Of a stretch of DNA of 64,000 nucleotides, positions 47,675 through 55,350 are shown in pieces. The DNA lies in contig NZ_LS483470.1 of assembly GCF_900478135.1 (NCBI RefSeq), positions 2,786,501-2,850,500 of the forward strand, given 5' to 3'. The notes beneath the pieces are model-generated. The model ran no database searches and was not told where the DNA came from. It was given only the letters and a program-made list of their open reading frames with translations. This DNA comes from Leminorella richardii (lineage in GTDB: Bacteria; Pseudomonadota; Gammaproteobacteria; Enterobacterales; Enterobacteriaceae). Made by a program: the position numbers and the translations under genes. Numbering within the stretch: position 1 is the first letter of the stretch; every line of letters starts with the position of its first letter.

Positions 47675-50134
47675 TCAAACTCCCAGTTTTCCTGACAGGG
47701 TACGCAGAACGTCAGCAAATACGCCCGCTGCCGTTACGTCATTGCCTGCACCGTAGCCTCGCAGCACCAGCGGCAGAGGCTGATAGTAGCGAGTGTAAAA
47801 CGCCAGCGCGTTTTCACCGTTCTTCACTTTAAACAGCGGATCGTTATCGTCCACGGCTTCAATTTTCACACTGCACTGTCCGTCCTCAATCGCGCCGACA
47901 TAGCGCAGCACTTTGCCCTCTTTGGCAGCAGCCTGAACGCGTTGCGCAAATTCTGCGTCCAGCTGCGGCAGTCGCTGCATAAACGCTGCGGTGTCACCAC
48001 TGGCGTCAAAGGACGCAGGCAGTACAGAGTCTACCTTGATATCTTCCAGTTCCAGCGCATAGCCCGCCTCACGAGCTAAAATCAGCAACTTGCGCGCCAC
48101 GTCCATACCGGACAAATCGTCGCGCGGATCCGGCTCAGTATAGCCCTTCTCTTTCGCCAGCCGAGTCGCCTCTGACAGGCTCAACCCTTCATCAAGCTTA
48201 CCGAAGATAAACGACAGCGAGCCGGACAGGATACCGGAAAAGCGCAGCAGCTCGTCCCCGGCGTTCAGCAGGTTTTGCAGGTTCTCGATAACCGGCAGCC
48301 CGGCGCCAACGTTAGTATCGTACATAAACTTGCGGTTGCCTGCACTGGCAGCCTGCCGTAGCTGATGATAATAGTTCATCGAGCCGGTGTTGGCTTTCTT
48401 GTTCGGCGTCACCACGTGGAAGCCGTCGGCCAGGAAGTCTGCATACTGGGAAGCCACTTCTTCGCTCGACGTACAGTCAACAATCACGGGATTAAGCAGG
48501 TGGAACTCTTTCACCAGACGGATCAGCCTCCCCAGATTAAACGGCTCTTCTGCCGCCGCCAGCGCTTCGCGCCAGTTTTCTAGCGGCACCCCCAGAGTGC
48601 TAGTGACCATGCCGCGCGAGTTAGCGATGCCGCACACTCTCAGATCGATATTTTTCTGCTTCAGCCAGGGCTGCTGACGCTGAATTTGGTCCAGCAGCGC
48701 GCCGCCAACCCCACCGACACCGATAACGAACACGTCCAGTACCTGATTGGTTTCAAACAGCACCTGATGACTCGCTCTGACCGCAGTGATCGCCGAATCG
48801 TTGTTAACGACAGCCGAGATAGAGCGCTCTGACGAGCCCTGAGCGATAGCGACAATGTTGATATTGGCGCGAGCCAACGCGGTAAAAAAGCGCGCTGACA
48901 TGCCGCGCAGCGTGCGCATGTTGTCGCCTATGACGGAAATGATTGCCAGCCGCTCAACCACGTCCAGCGTATCCAGCAGGCCGTCTTTCAGCTCCAGATA
49001 GAACTCATCTTCCAGCGCTTTCTTAGCGCGCGACAGCTCACCCTGAGGAATACAGAAGCTGATGCTGTATTCAGATGAAGACTGAGTGATCAGCACCACT
49101 GAAATCCCAGCGCGGGACATCACAGAAAACACCCGCGCCGCCATGCCGACCATGCCCTTCATGCCCGGACCGGAAACGTTAATCATCGCCATGTTGTTCA
49201 GGTTGGTAATGCCCTTGACCGGATAGCGATCGTCACCGCTTTCACGGCTAATCAGCGTGCCGGGAGCCTGAGGATTGGCGGTGTTCTTAATCAGACAGGG
49301 AATTTGGAACTGGGCGATAGGGGCGATAGTGCGAGGGTGAAGGACTTTGGCACCGAAGTAAGACAGCTCCATAGCCTCCTGATAGGACATCGATTTTAAC
49401 AGCCTCGCCCCCGGCACAGAGCGCGGGTCACAGGTGTATACGCCGTCGACGTCAGTCCAGATTTCACAGCTGTCAGCGCGCAGGCAGGCAGCCAGCACCG
49501 CGGCGGAATAGTCGGAGCCGTTGCGCCCCAGAACGACTAATTCCCCCTTCTCGTTACCGGCAGTAAAGCCGGCCATCAGGATAATGTGATCCTGAGGAAT
49601 TGCCATCTCCACTAGGCGGCGGCTGGACTCTGCGATATCTACAGTCGATTCTAAGTAGTGGCCGTGAGCCAATAGCATGGCGACTGGATTGATCACTGTC
49701 ACCCCATAACCGCGCGCCTTAAAGACAGACTCCATGATGGCGATAGACAGCTTTTCACCGCGGCTGATGATGGAAGCATTTACGCTGTCCGGGCATTGGC
49801 CAAGCAGAGAAATGCCGTGCAGCACGTGCTTGAGCTGCGCGAATTCCTGCTCCACAAGACGACGAAGACCCTCTGCATCAAATCCCGGCTGGATTTTTTC
49901 CAAACCGCTCAGCAATTCTGAAAAAATCTGCTCTGCATCACGCATGTTGGTCATAACGTCCTGACCGGCGACGGTCTTTTCAATCATCGCCACCAGATGA
50001 TTGGTTATTTTTGCCGGAGCGGAAAGCACGGTAGCCACTTGGCCCTGACGCGCGTTGTTCTCGATGATATCCGCGACGCGCACAAAGCGTTCGGAGTTTG
50101 CTACTGATGTACCGCCAAATTTCAGAACTCGCAT
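47675..50134 (-). CDS. thrA: Bifunctional aspartokinase I/homoserine dehydrogenase I
   Basis: ThrA catalyses the first and third steps from aspartate to threonine and is inhibited by threonine. The 819-residue fusion has an N-terminal kinase domain (MRVLKFGGTSVANSERF, and ILMAGFTAGNEKGELVVLGRNGSDYSAA near 205), two ACT-type regulatory segments around 320-460, and a C-terminal dehydrogenase domain with the Rossmann motif VIGVGGVGGALLDQI (about 470). Transcription is controlled by the thrL attenuator directly upstream. Confidence 0.98.
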   Translation of the reverse strand: MRVLKFGGTSVANSERFVRVADIIENNARQGQVATVLSAPAKITNHLVAMIEKTVAGQDVMTNMRDAEQIFSELLSGLEKIQPGFDAEGLRRLVEQEFAQLKHVLHGISLLGQCPDSVNASIISRGEKLSIAIMESVFKARGYGVTVINPVAMLLAHGHYLESTVDIAESSRRLVEMAIPQDHIILMAGFTAGNEKGELVVLGRNGSDYSAAVLAACLRADSCEIWTDVDGVYTCDPRSVPGARLLKSMSYQEAMELSYFGAKVLHPRTIAPIAQFQIPCLIKNTANPQAPGTLISRESGDDRYPVKGITNLNNMAMINVSGPGMKGMVGMAARVFSVMSRAGISVVLITQSSSEYSISFCIPQGELSRAKKALEDEFYLELKDGLLDTLDVVERLAIISVIGDNMRTLRGMSARFFTALARANINIVAIAQGSSERSISAVVNNDSAITAVRASHQVLFETNQVLDVFVIGVGGVGGALLDQIQRQQPWLKQKNIDLRVCGIANSRGMVTSTLGVPLENWREALAAAEEPFNLGRLIRLVKEFHLLNPVIVDCTSSEEVASQYADFLADGFHVVTPNKKANTGSMNYYHQLRQAASAGNRKFMYDTNVGAGLPVIENLQNLLNAGDELLRFSGILSGSLSFIFGKLDEGLSLSEATRLAKEKGYTEPDPRDDLSGMDVARKLLILAREAGYALELEDIKVDSVLPASFDASGDTAAFMQRLPQLDAEFAQRVQAAAKEGKVLRYVGAIEDGQCSVKIEAVDDNDPLFKVKNGENALAFYTRYYQPLPLVLRGYGAGNDVTAAGVFADVLRTLSGKLGV

Positions 50135-50200
50135 TTTCGGCCTCTTTGCCTGTTCAAATTGTCGATTTTCCTACCGCTAGTCACGGTGAAAAATAAGCCA

Positions 50201-50243
50201 AAAAAAAGCCCGCACTCGATTTTCAACGGTGCGGGCTTTTTTT
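50201..50243 (-). terminator. thr operon attenuator
   Basis: On the minus strand AAAAAAAGCCCGCAC pairs with GTGCGGGCTTTTTTTT around a loop of about 13 bases, with a continuous T run. It starts 10 bases past the thrL stop and lies about 65 bases before thrA. This is the classical position for threonine/isoleucine attenuation. Confidence 0.9.
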
Positions 50244-50252
50244 AGATTTTCT

Positions 50253-50327
50253 TTACGCGTCAGCCGCACCGCTCCCAGTAATGTCGGTGGTGGTGGTCGT
50301 CATAATAATGCGGCTGATGCTGTACAT
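50253..50327 (-). CDS. thrL: thr operon leader peptide
   Basis: A 24-codon frame upstream of the attenuator reads MYSISRIIM, then five threonines, then DITGSGAADA. Six Thr and four Ile codons are the regulatory pattern expected for the thr leader (E. coli has a 21-residue peptide rich in Thr and Ile). The first ATG at 50327 has only a weak GAGA ribosome site. An internal ATG at 50303 directly before the Thr run could give a 16-residue version. Ribosome stalling at the Thr/Ile codons would let the antiterminator form. Confidence 0.8.
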   Translation of the reverse strand: MYSISRIIMTTTTTDITGSGAADA

Positions 50328-50403
50328 AATTCGGTTTGTCTCTGTCTTTGCACTTTCTACTGTGTGTTGTTCGTGTATTGTCAGTGGGCGCATTGTCTCG
50401 CGC

Positions 50404-50433
50404 CCTATACTGGTTAAAGCAAATACCTGTCAG
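50404..50433 (-). promoter_or_regulatory. Promoter of thrLABC
   Basis: On the minus strand CTGACA, 18 bases, TATAGG, within a CTTTAACCAGTATAG stretch that closely resembles the E. coli thr promoter. It lies about 75 bases before thrL. Confidence 0.7.
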
Positions 50434-50440
50434 AGTCAAC

Positions 50441-51245
50441 TTTTTTTTCGTTTTTCAACAAAAAAGCACATTTTCTTTCTCATGCTGCATTTCAAAAAAA
50501 TGAACTTTTTCACCGTATAATCAATCAATTAAATTGAACTTTAATTCTATGACCTGAAAAATGACTATTTTATACCTTTTTAGCAGTTTATTCATCTAAA
50601 AAGAACGTCTTTTTTAACGTTCTATCGACAGCCAACCTGACCTATCACTCTGTTATTTAAATAATAACATTTCACTTTTCGGAAAACATGCCCAACACAT
50701 TATGTAGCAAAAATGATAACATTACGTTAAAATAAATTCCAAATATAAACAAGAATGCAATAAACACCTAACGAGACAAAAAACATGAATATGGCTATGA
50801 AAAACAGAGATTATATAGGAAAATCGTCGAGTCGAAATGGATGACACACGTCTCAAAATGAGAACAAAATGTGAGAAAAAGGTCAAAGAATGTCATTTCA
50901 TATGCTCAAAATCTGTAGATTTTTCTCACAAATCGGCTAATGTGTTATAACTATTATTGACATATATCAACAAGCCCCAATTTTGTTGATTGGTAAAAGA
51001 GAGACTCCTGTTATATTACTGCCGCATAAAACGGCTACAGGCGATCGATTTTAACAAATCATGGGTATGTCGGGTCGCAAGTTTAGCCTAACCAGCGATT
51101 GTGTTGAAATTTGAAACAGCATTGAAGGGCAATATCCCTTACTGTGTGCAGTGGTCTGCCTTAACGAGAGCGTCATGATTCGGCGCCAAGTCGGGATCGC
51201 TGTAATATTACAATTTGATTTTGTTGGCAAACTTAGGTAACAGAC
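50441..51245. other. Long non-coding region between thrL and arcA
   Basis: About 800 bases, very AT-rich up to about 50,950 and then more mixed. It should hold the arcA promoters and a long arcA leader. A 25-base inverted repeat (ATCAACAA and TTGTTGAT, 9-base spacer) lies at 50966-50990, and TTGACA-like and TATATT elements occur at 50957 and 51012. No convincing gene was found. The yjjY and yjtD genes that lie here in E. coli were not detected. Confidence 0.5.
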
Positions 51246-51965
51246 ATGCAAACCCCGCATATCCTGATCGTTGAAGACGAATTAGTAACTCGTAACACGT
51301 TAAAAAGCATTTTCGAGGCGGAAGGATACGTTGTCTTTGAAGCCAATGATGGTGCAGAAATGCATCGGATTTTGTCCGACCACAGCATCAATCTGGTTAT
51401 CATGGATATCAACCTACCCGGTAAAAACGGCCTACTGCTTGCGCGGGAACTGCGCGAACAGGCCGCAGTCGCCCTTATGTTCCTGACCGGCAGAGATAAC
51501 GAAGTCGATAAGATCCTTGGTCTGGAAATTGGAGCCGACGACTACATTACCAAACCTTTCAACCCGCGTGAGTTGACCATTCGCGCGAGGAATCTGCTGT
51601 CCCGCACCATGAACCTCGGTGCCGGCGCGAGCGAAGAGCGTAAACAGGTAGAAAACTACCGCTTTAACGGCTGGACGCTGGACATCAACAGCCGTTCACT
51701 GATCGATCCAAGCGGTGAAATGTTCAAGCTGCCTCGCAGCGAGTTTCGCGCCATGCTTCACTTTTGTGAAAACCCCGGCAAGATCCAGTCGCGCGAAGAG
51801 CTGCTGAAGAAAATGACCGGGCGCGAGCTTAAACCGCACGATCGCACCGTAGACGTGACGATTCGTCGCATTCGCAAGCACTTTGAATCAACGCCGGATA
51901 CGCCAGAAATCATCGCGACCATTCACGGTGAAGGCTATCGCTTCTGCGGTGACTTGGAAGAATAA
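51246..51965 (+). CDS. arcA: Two-component response regulator ArcA
   Basis: ArcA is the OmpR-type regulator that represses aerobic metabolism genes when phosphorylated by ArcB. The 239-residue product has the receiver domain (residues 1-120) with the acidic pair in IVEDELVTRNTL, the phospho-acceptor Asp in LVIMDINLPGKNGL (residue 54) and the conserved Lys in YITKPFNPREL. The C-terminal winged helix includes DRTVDVTIRRIRKHFE. It is followed by a strong terminator and converges on creA. Confidence 0.98.
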   Translation: MQTPHILIVEDELVTRNTLKSIFEAEGYVVFEANDGAEMHRILSDHSINLVIMDINLPGKNGLLLARELREQAAVALMFLTGRDNEVDKILGLEIGADDYITKPFNPRELTIRARNLLSRTMNLGAGASEERKQVENYRFNGWTLDINSRSLIDPSGEMFKLPRSEFRAMLHFCENPGKIQSREELLKKMTGRELKPHDRTVDVTIRRIRKHFESTPDTPEIIATIHGEGYRFCGDLEE

Positions 51966-51988
51966 GAACTCAGTCTGGTTCTGAGATG

Positions 51989-52018
51989 AAAAAGCCTCCG
52001 CAAAACGGAGGCTTTTTT
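51989..52018. terminator. Terminator between arcA and creA
   Basis: AAAAAGCCTCCG and CGGAGGCTTTTTT form a stem with a 4-5 base loop and T runs in both directions, serving convergent arcA and creA. Confidence 0.9.
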
Positions 52019-52029
52019 AATGGAATAAC

Positions 52030-52512
52030 TTACTTCCCTTCCTGAGCCCAGGGAATGATCGGTACTGTGCTAAGAGCATTTTTCGGCGAGCCGTCCACCA
52101 GCTTGTCGGAGTAAACCAGATACACTAGCGTGTTGCGCTTATCATCGTAAAAACGGACAACCTGCATGGATTTAAATACTATTGACGTCCGTTTTTTAAA
52201 GACTGTTTCACCGTCAGCCTTGCGGTTTTTAATCCTGTCACTCAGGGAAATCGGGCCAATCTGAATGCAGGAAAGCGCACCGTCGGCGGTGTCTTCCGCT
52301 AGCCCCAGCCCACCTTTGATGCCGCCCGTTTTCGCCCTGCTCAAGTAGCAGGTCACGTTTTGCACGTCAGGATCGTCAAATGCTTCAATCACAATCTTGT
52401 GATCCGGTCCAAGCAGCTTAAACACGGTATCAACCGAACCGATCTGCTCGGCGTTCGCAGCGCCGAGTCCCAAAAAAGCCAGTAGGCTCGCAGCCAGAAT
52501 CCCCTTTTTCAC
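52030..52512 (-). CDS. creA: CreA family protein, exported
   Basis: CreA is a small periplasmic protein of unknown biochemical role. The 160-residue product has a signal peptide (KKGILAASLLAFLGLGAANA, cut before EQIGS) and the conserved body IGSVDTVFKLLGPDHKIVIEAFDDPDV, AKTGGIKGGLGLAEDTAD and KKRTSIVFKSMQVVRFYD. Start at GTG 52512, with GGAG seven bases upstream; the frame is open for 50 more codons but they are unlike any CreA. In E. coli creBCD follow; they are absent here, leaving creA between arcA and rob. Confidence 0.93.
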   Translation of the reverse strand: MKKGILAASLLAFLGLGAANAEQIGSVDTVFKLLGPDHKIVIEAFDDPDVQNVTCYLSRAKTGGIKGGLGLAEDTADGALSCIQIGPISLSDRIKNRKADGETVFKKRTSIVFKSMQVVRFYDDKRNTLVYLVYSDKLVDGSPKNALSTVPIIPWAQEGK

Positions 52513-52778
52513 GCTTTTTCTCCGATAAATATCATAGCTAGTACCGGCAATGCCCCATTTAATTATGAATAAAATAGTCCACCTAATCGCAGGGCAGGGT
52601 ATTGCGTCGCCCCCACTAACTTGGTAAAAAGTGCTATCCCGAACCGCTGGAAACGTTAACAATGTGCTTTATTCTAGGCGATTTTACTACCCTAAAATAA
52701 ATACATCGTTAATTTACACTACGCATCGGTACTATCACTCTGTAGATAATGTGCCCTATATCATGAGGAAGTCTTTTT

Positions 52779-53648
52779 ATGGATCAAGCCAGTATTATCC
52801 ACGATCTCTTGGACTGGCTGGAAAGTCATCTCGATCAACCCCTTGCATTGGATAACGTAGCGGCAAAGTCGGGCTATTCCAAGTGGCACCTACAGAGGAT
52901 GTTTAAAGAGGTGACAGGCCAGGCTATTGGTTCTTACATTCGAGCCAGACGTTTGTCGAAAGCTGCCGTTGCCCTTCGGCTGACTTCACGCCCTATACTG
53001 GACGTTGCGCTACAGTACCGCTTTGACTCTCAGCAGACCTTTACCCGCGCGTTCAAAAAGCAGTTTACTCAAACGCCTGCATTTTACCGCCGCTCAGACA
53101 CCTGGAGCGCCGTTGGCATTTGTCCGCCAATTAAGCTCTCAGGCAACAATCTGGTTCCCGTTGAGTATGTGACTCAGCCAGAGAAGCGCCTAGTTGGCAT
53201 TACACAAAGCTATACCTGCACGCTGGAAGATCTGACAAAGTCGAGAACGGAAATCCGCACCCAGTTCTGGAAACACTATCTCGGCGATAGGCTATCGGAG
53301 ATCCCGCCGGTACTTTACGGCCTGAACCACACGCGCCCTAGTCAGGAAAAAGACGACGAACAAGAAGTATTCTATACCACCGCGCTTGAAGAGCAGCACC
53401 TGCCGCCCGGCGTTGAGGGAGAGCCGGTCGTTGTACCTGAAGGGGAATATGCCCTGTTTCGCTATAACGGCTCACCGAACGGGCTTCAGCAGTTCATTCT
53501 GTCGCTATATGGAACTTGCCTGCCGCTGCTCAAGCTGACTCGCCGCAAGGGAGCCGATCTGGAAATCTTCTACCCTAAAAACGTCAAGGTAGGAGGCGAG
53601 CCGCCAGCCGTAATTAATGCCGCCTACCTGATCCCGATCCAGCGCTAG
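52779..53648 (+). CDS. rob: Right origin-binding protein Rob (AraC family)
   Basis: Rob is an abundant DNA-binding protein of the MarA/SoxS/Rob group. It activates efflux and stress genes when bile salts or dipyridyl bind. The 289-residue product equals E. coli Rob in length. Two helix-turn-helix units lie in residues 1-105 (NVAAKSGYSKWHLQRMFKEVTGQ and DVALQYRFDSQQTFTRAFKKQF), and a GyrI-like ligand domain follows from about 120. Divergent from creA; convergent with gpmB, with the stop codons overlapping by four bases. Confidence 0.97.
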   Translation: MDQASIIHDLLDWLESHLDQPLALDNVAAKSGYSKWHLQRMFKEVTGQAIGSYIRARRLSKAAVALRLTSRPILDVALQYRFDSQQTFTRAFKKQFTQTPAFYRRSDTWSAVGICPPIKLSGNNLVPVEYVTQPEKRLVGITQSYTCTLEDLTKSRTEIRTQFWKHYLGDRLSEIPPVLYGLNHTRPSQEKDDEQEVFYTTALEEQHLPPGVEGEPVVVPEGEYALFRYNGSPNGLQQFILSLYGTCLPLLKLTRRKGADLEIFYPKNVKVGGEPPAVINAAYLIPIQR

Positions 53649-54292
53649 CGCTGGATCTCATCCAAACTGTTTTCCACCAGATGCTGGGTATCTCCGGCAA
53701 ACTCCACGATCCACCCTGGCGCCAGCCAGGGGCTGTTCTGGCGTTCGACCAGCGATAAAGAACAGTTTCTTAAACGCAGGCGTCGTTCAGCATAGGGCGG
53801 CAGGCCAACAACACATCCAAGCAGGCTTCCTAGAGCAATACCGTGGCTGACCAGCAGCGGTCGACTCCCCTGCGGCAGATGAACACATTCATCCAGCGCG
53901 GACTTCATGCGCTCTGCCAGCTCGCTGAGTGTTTCCCCCTGAGGAATGCGCCCCTGAGGATTTCCGTTCAGGATCTGCAAACGCTGCTGTTCTTCCTCTG
54001 CTGTCAGGCTGTCGACAAGGCGCTGCTCCAGAATACCCATGTTTAATTCACGTAGCCGAGGATCAAATACGGGCTCAACGCCACAGTATTTTGCTATCAG
54101 GTCTGCTGTCTGCCGTGTGCGACCAAGATCGCTGGCAATAATGTGGGTAATACCCAGCTGCGCCAACCGTTTGCCCGCCTGACGAGCCTGTTGCTCTCCC
54201 TGTGACGTAAGCGGACTGTCCGTTTGCCCTTGAATTCTGCGCGCTACGTTCCATTCCGTTTCGCCATGGCGAATTAAGTATACCTGTGTCAT
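53645..54292 (-). CDS. gpmB: Phosphoglycerate mutase-like phosphatase GpmB
   Basis: GpmB belongs to the histidine phosphatase superfamily. The 215-residue product has the catalytic motif YLIRHGETEWN at residues 5-15, the second arginine in ASDLGRTRQTADLI, the acid in LRELNMGILEQR and the second histidine in VSHGIALGSL. The substrate in vivo is debated: the name implies glycolytic mutase activity, but a broad phosphatase role is likely. Length as in E. coli. It converges on rob with a 4-base overlap of stop codons. Confidence 0.95.
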   Translation of the reverse strand: MTQVYLIRHGETEWNVARRIQGQTDSPLTSQGEQQARQAGKRLAQLGITHIIASDLGRTRQTADLIAKYCGVEPVFDPRLRELNMGILEQRLVDSLTAEEEQQRLQILNGNPQGRIPQGETLSELAERMKSALDECVHLPQGSRPLLVSHGIALGSLLGCVVGLPPYAERRLRLRNCSLSLVERQNSPWLAPGWIVEFAGDTQHLVENSLDEIQR

Positions 54293-54349
54293 ACCTGTTA
54301 TCCGTTATACTATGAAAATTCTTTTCCTACTGTTTCTAAAGCCATCAAT

Positions 54350-54877
54350 ATGTACCACGTTATTGCAGCAACAACCAACCCGGCAAAAATTAATGCCATT
54401 AGCCAGGCCTTTGACGATCTGTTCGGCCCAGACAGCTGCCGAATAGAGAGCGTTGAGGTCGACAGCGGTGTGCCCAATCAGCCGATTGGCGATAAAGAAA
54501 CGCGCACCGGGGCGCGCCATCGGGTGATGTCCGCCCGTCAGGTTCGACCTGAGGCCGACTTTTGGATCGGCGTTGAAGCCGGTATTGACGATGATATGAC
54601 ATTTGCCTGGATTGTCATTGAAAATAAGCTGTGCCGTGGTGAAGCTCGTTCCGCCAGCCTGAAGCTTCCACCTATTGTGTTAAAAGGGCTACAGGAAGGC
54701 AAGGAGCTGGGCGACGAAATGGCTCAGCTAAGCGGCATCGAAAACATTGGCAAACAGGGTGGCGCTATCGGCCTTTTTACCGGCGGAAAGCTGTCGCGCA
54801 CCAGCGTGTATCATCAGGCGCTGCTGCTGGCCTTTGTGCCTTTCCATAACGAAATCTATCAAACGGCGATTGAATAG
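54350..54877 (+). CDS. yjjX: Inosine/xanthosine triphosphatase YjjX
   Basis: YjjX removes non-canonical ITP and XTP from the nucleotide pool. The 175-residue product has the family N-terminus HVIAATTNPAKINAISQAF, the VDSGVPNQPIGDKETRTGARHR loop, VGVEAGID-type WIGVEAGIDDD, and GKQGGAIGLFTGG. It is divergent from gpmB with 57 bases between starts and convergent with trpR, an order kept from E. coli. Confidence 0.95.
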   Translation: MYHVIAATTNPAKINAISQAFDDLFGPDSCRIESVEVDSGVPNQPIGDKETRTGARHRVMSARQVRPEADFWIGVEAGIDDDMTFAWIVIENKLCRGEARSASLKLPPIVLKGLQEGKELGDEMAQLSGIENIGKQGGAIGLFTGGKLSRTSVYHQALLLAFVPFHNEIYQTAIE

Positions 54878-54879
54878 CG

Positions 54880-54904
54880 AAAAAACGCCCGCTAAAAGCG
54901 GGCG
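54880..54904 (-). terminator. Terminator between yjjX and trpR
   Basis: CGCCCGCT and AGCGGGCG pair over 8 bp with a 3-base loop (54886-54904). On the minus strand TTTTTTCGC follows, so it ends trpR. Confidence 0.85.
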
Positions 54905-54919
54905 GTTGCTGTTTTCGCA

Positions 54920-55219
54920 TTATCGATCGGACAAAAGCGTCTCTTCCAGCCAGATGCGAAACTCCGGCTCGGCCACTTTAAGGCTATTTGAGCCTCGCGT
55001 TATTGTTGCAATACCGGCACCAAGCTCGCTTTTTAGCTCTCTTTGGCTCATCTTCCCGCGCATCAGCTCTTCAACGATCCTGACACGGGTTCCCAGCGCT
55101 TCGCGTTCATCGGGCGTTAACAAGAGCATCAGCAAATCCTGCTGATTGCCCTCGGCAAACGACTTTTCCAAGAGGTCAACGAACCCCTGCCATTCCTGCT
55201 GATGCTGAGCCTGCGACAT
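54920..55219 (-). CDS. trpR: Trp operon repressor
   Basis: TrpR binds tryptophan and represses trp, aroH, mtr and its own gene. The 99-residue product has the canonical helix-turn-helix SQRELKSELGAGIATITRGSNSLK (about residues 58-81) and the preceding LLTPDEREALGTRVRIVEEL. The N-terminal arm is about nine residues shorter than in E. coli (108). A possible operator half (GTACTAGCGA on the minus strand, 55247-55256) lies upstream. It follows slt in the same direction. Confidence 0.96.
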   Translation of the reverse strand: MSQAQHQQEWQGFVDLLEKSFAEGNQQDLLMLLLTPDEREALGTRVRIVEELMRGKMSQRELKSELGAGIATITRGSNSLKVAEPEFRIWLEETLLSDR

Positions 55220-55350
55220 ACTATAAACCTCTACGAGTGAACCACATCGCTAGTACAATAGCATAAACGAGGCCAAAAGACAGAACTAAACGCCGCTTTT
55301 AGCCCGTTGGCTTTTAGCAACCAGAGAGGAATACACCAGTAAAAGCGTGA

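Noticed and set aside
17724..50520. CRISPR arrays, tRNA or rRNA genes
   Set aside because: I looked for regularly spaced repeats and tRNA-like cloverleaf ends in the gaps here and elsewhere and saw none.
55243..55264. Full trp operator upstream of trpR
   Set aside because: Only one half (GTACTAGCGA on the minus strand) resembles the operator; the second arm is not there, so it is mentioned only under trpR.
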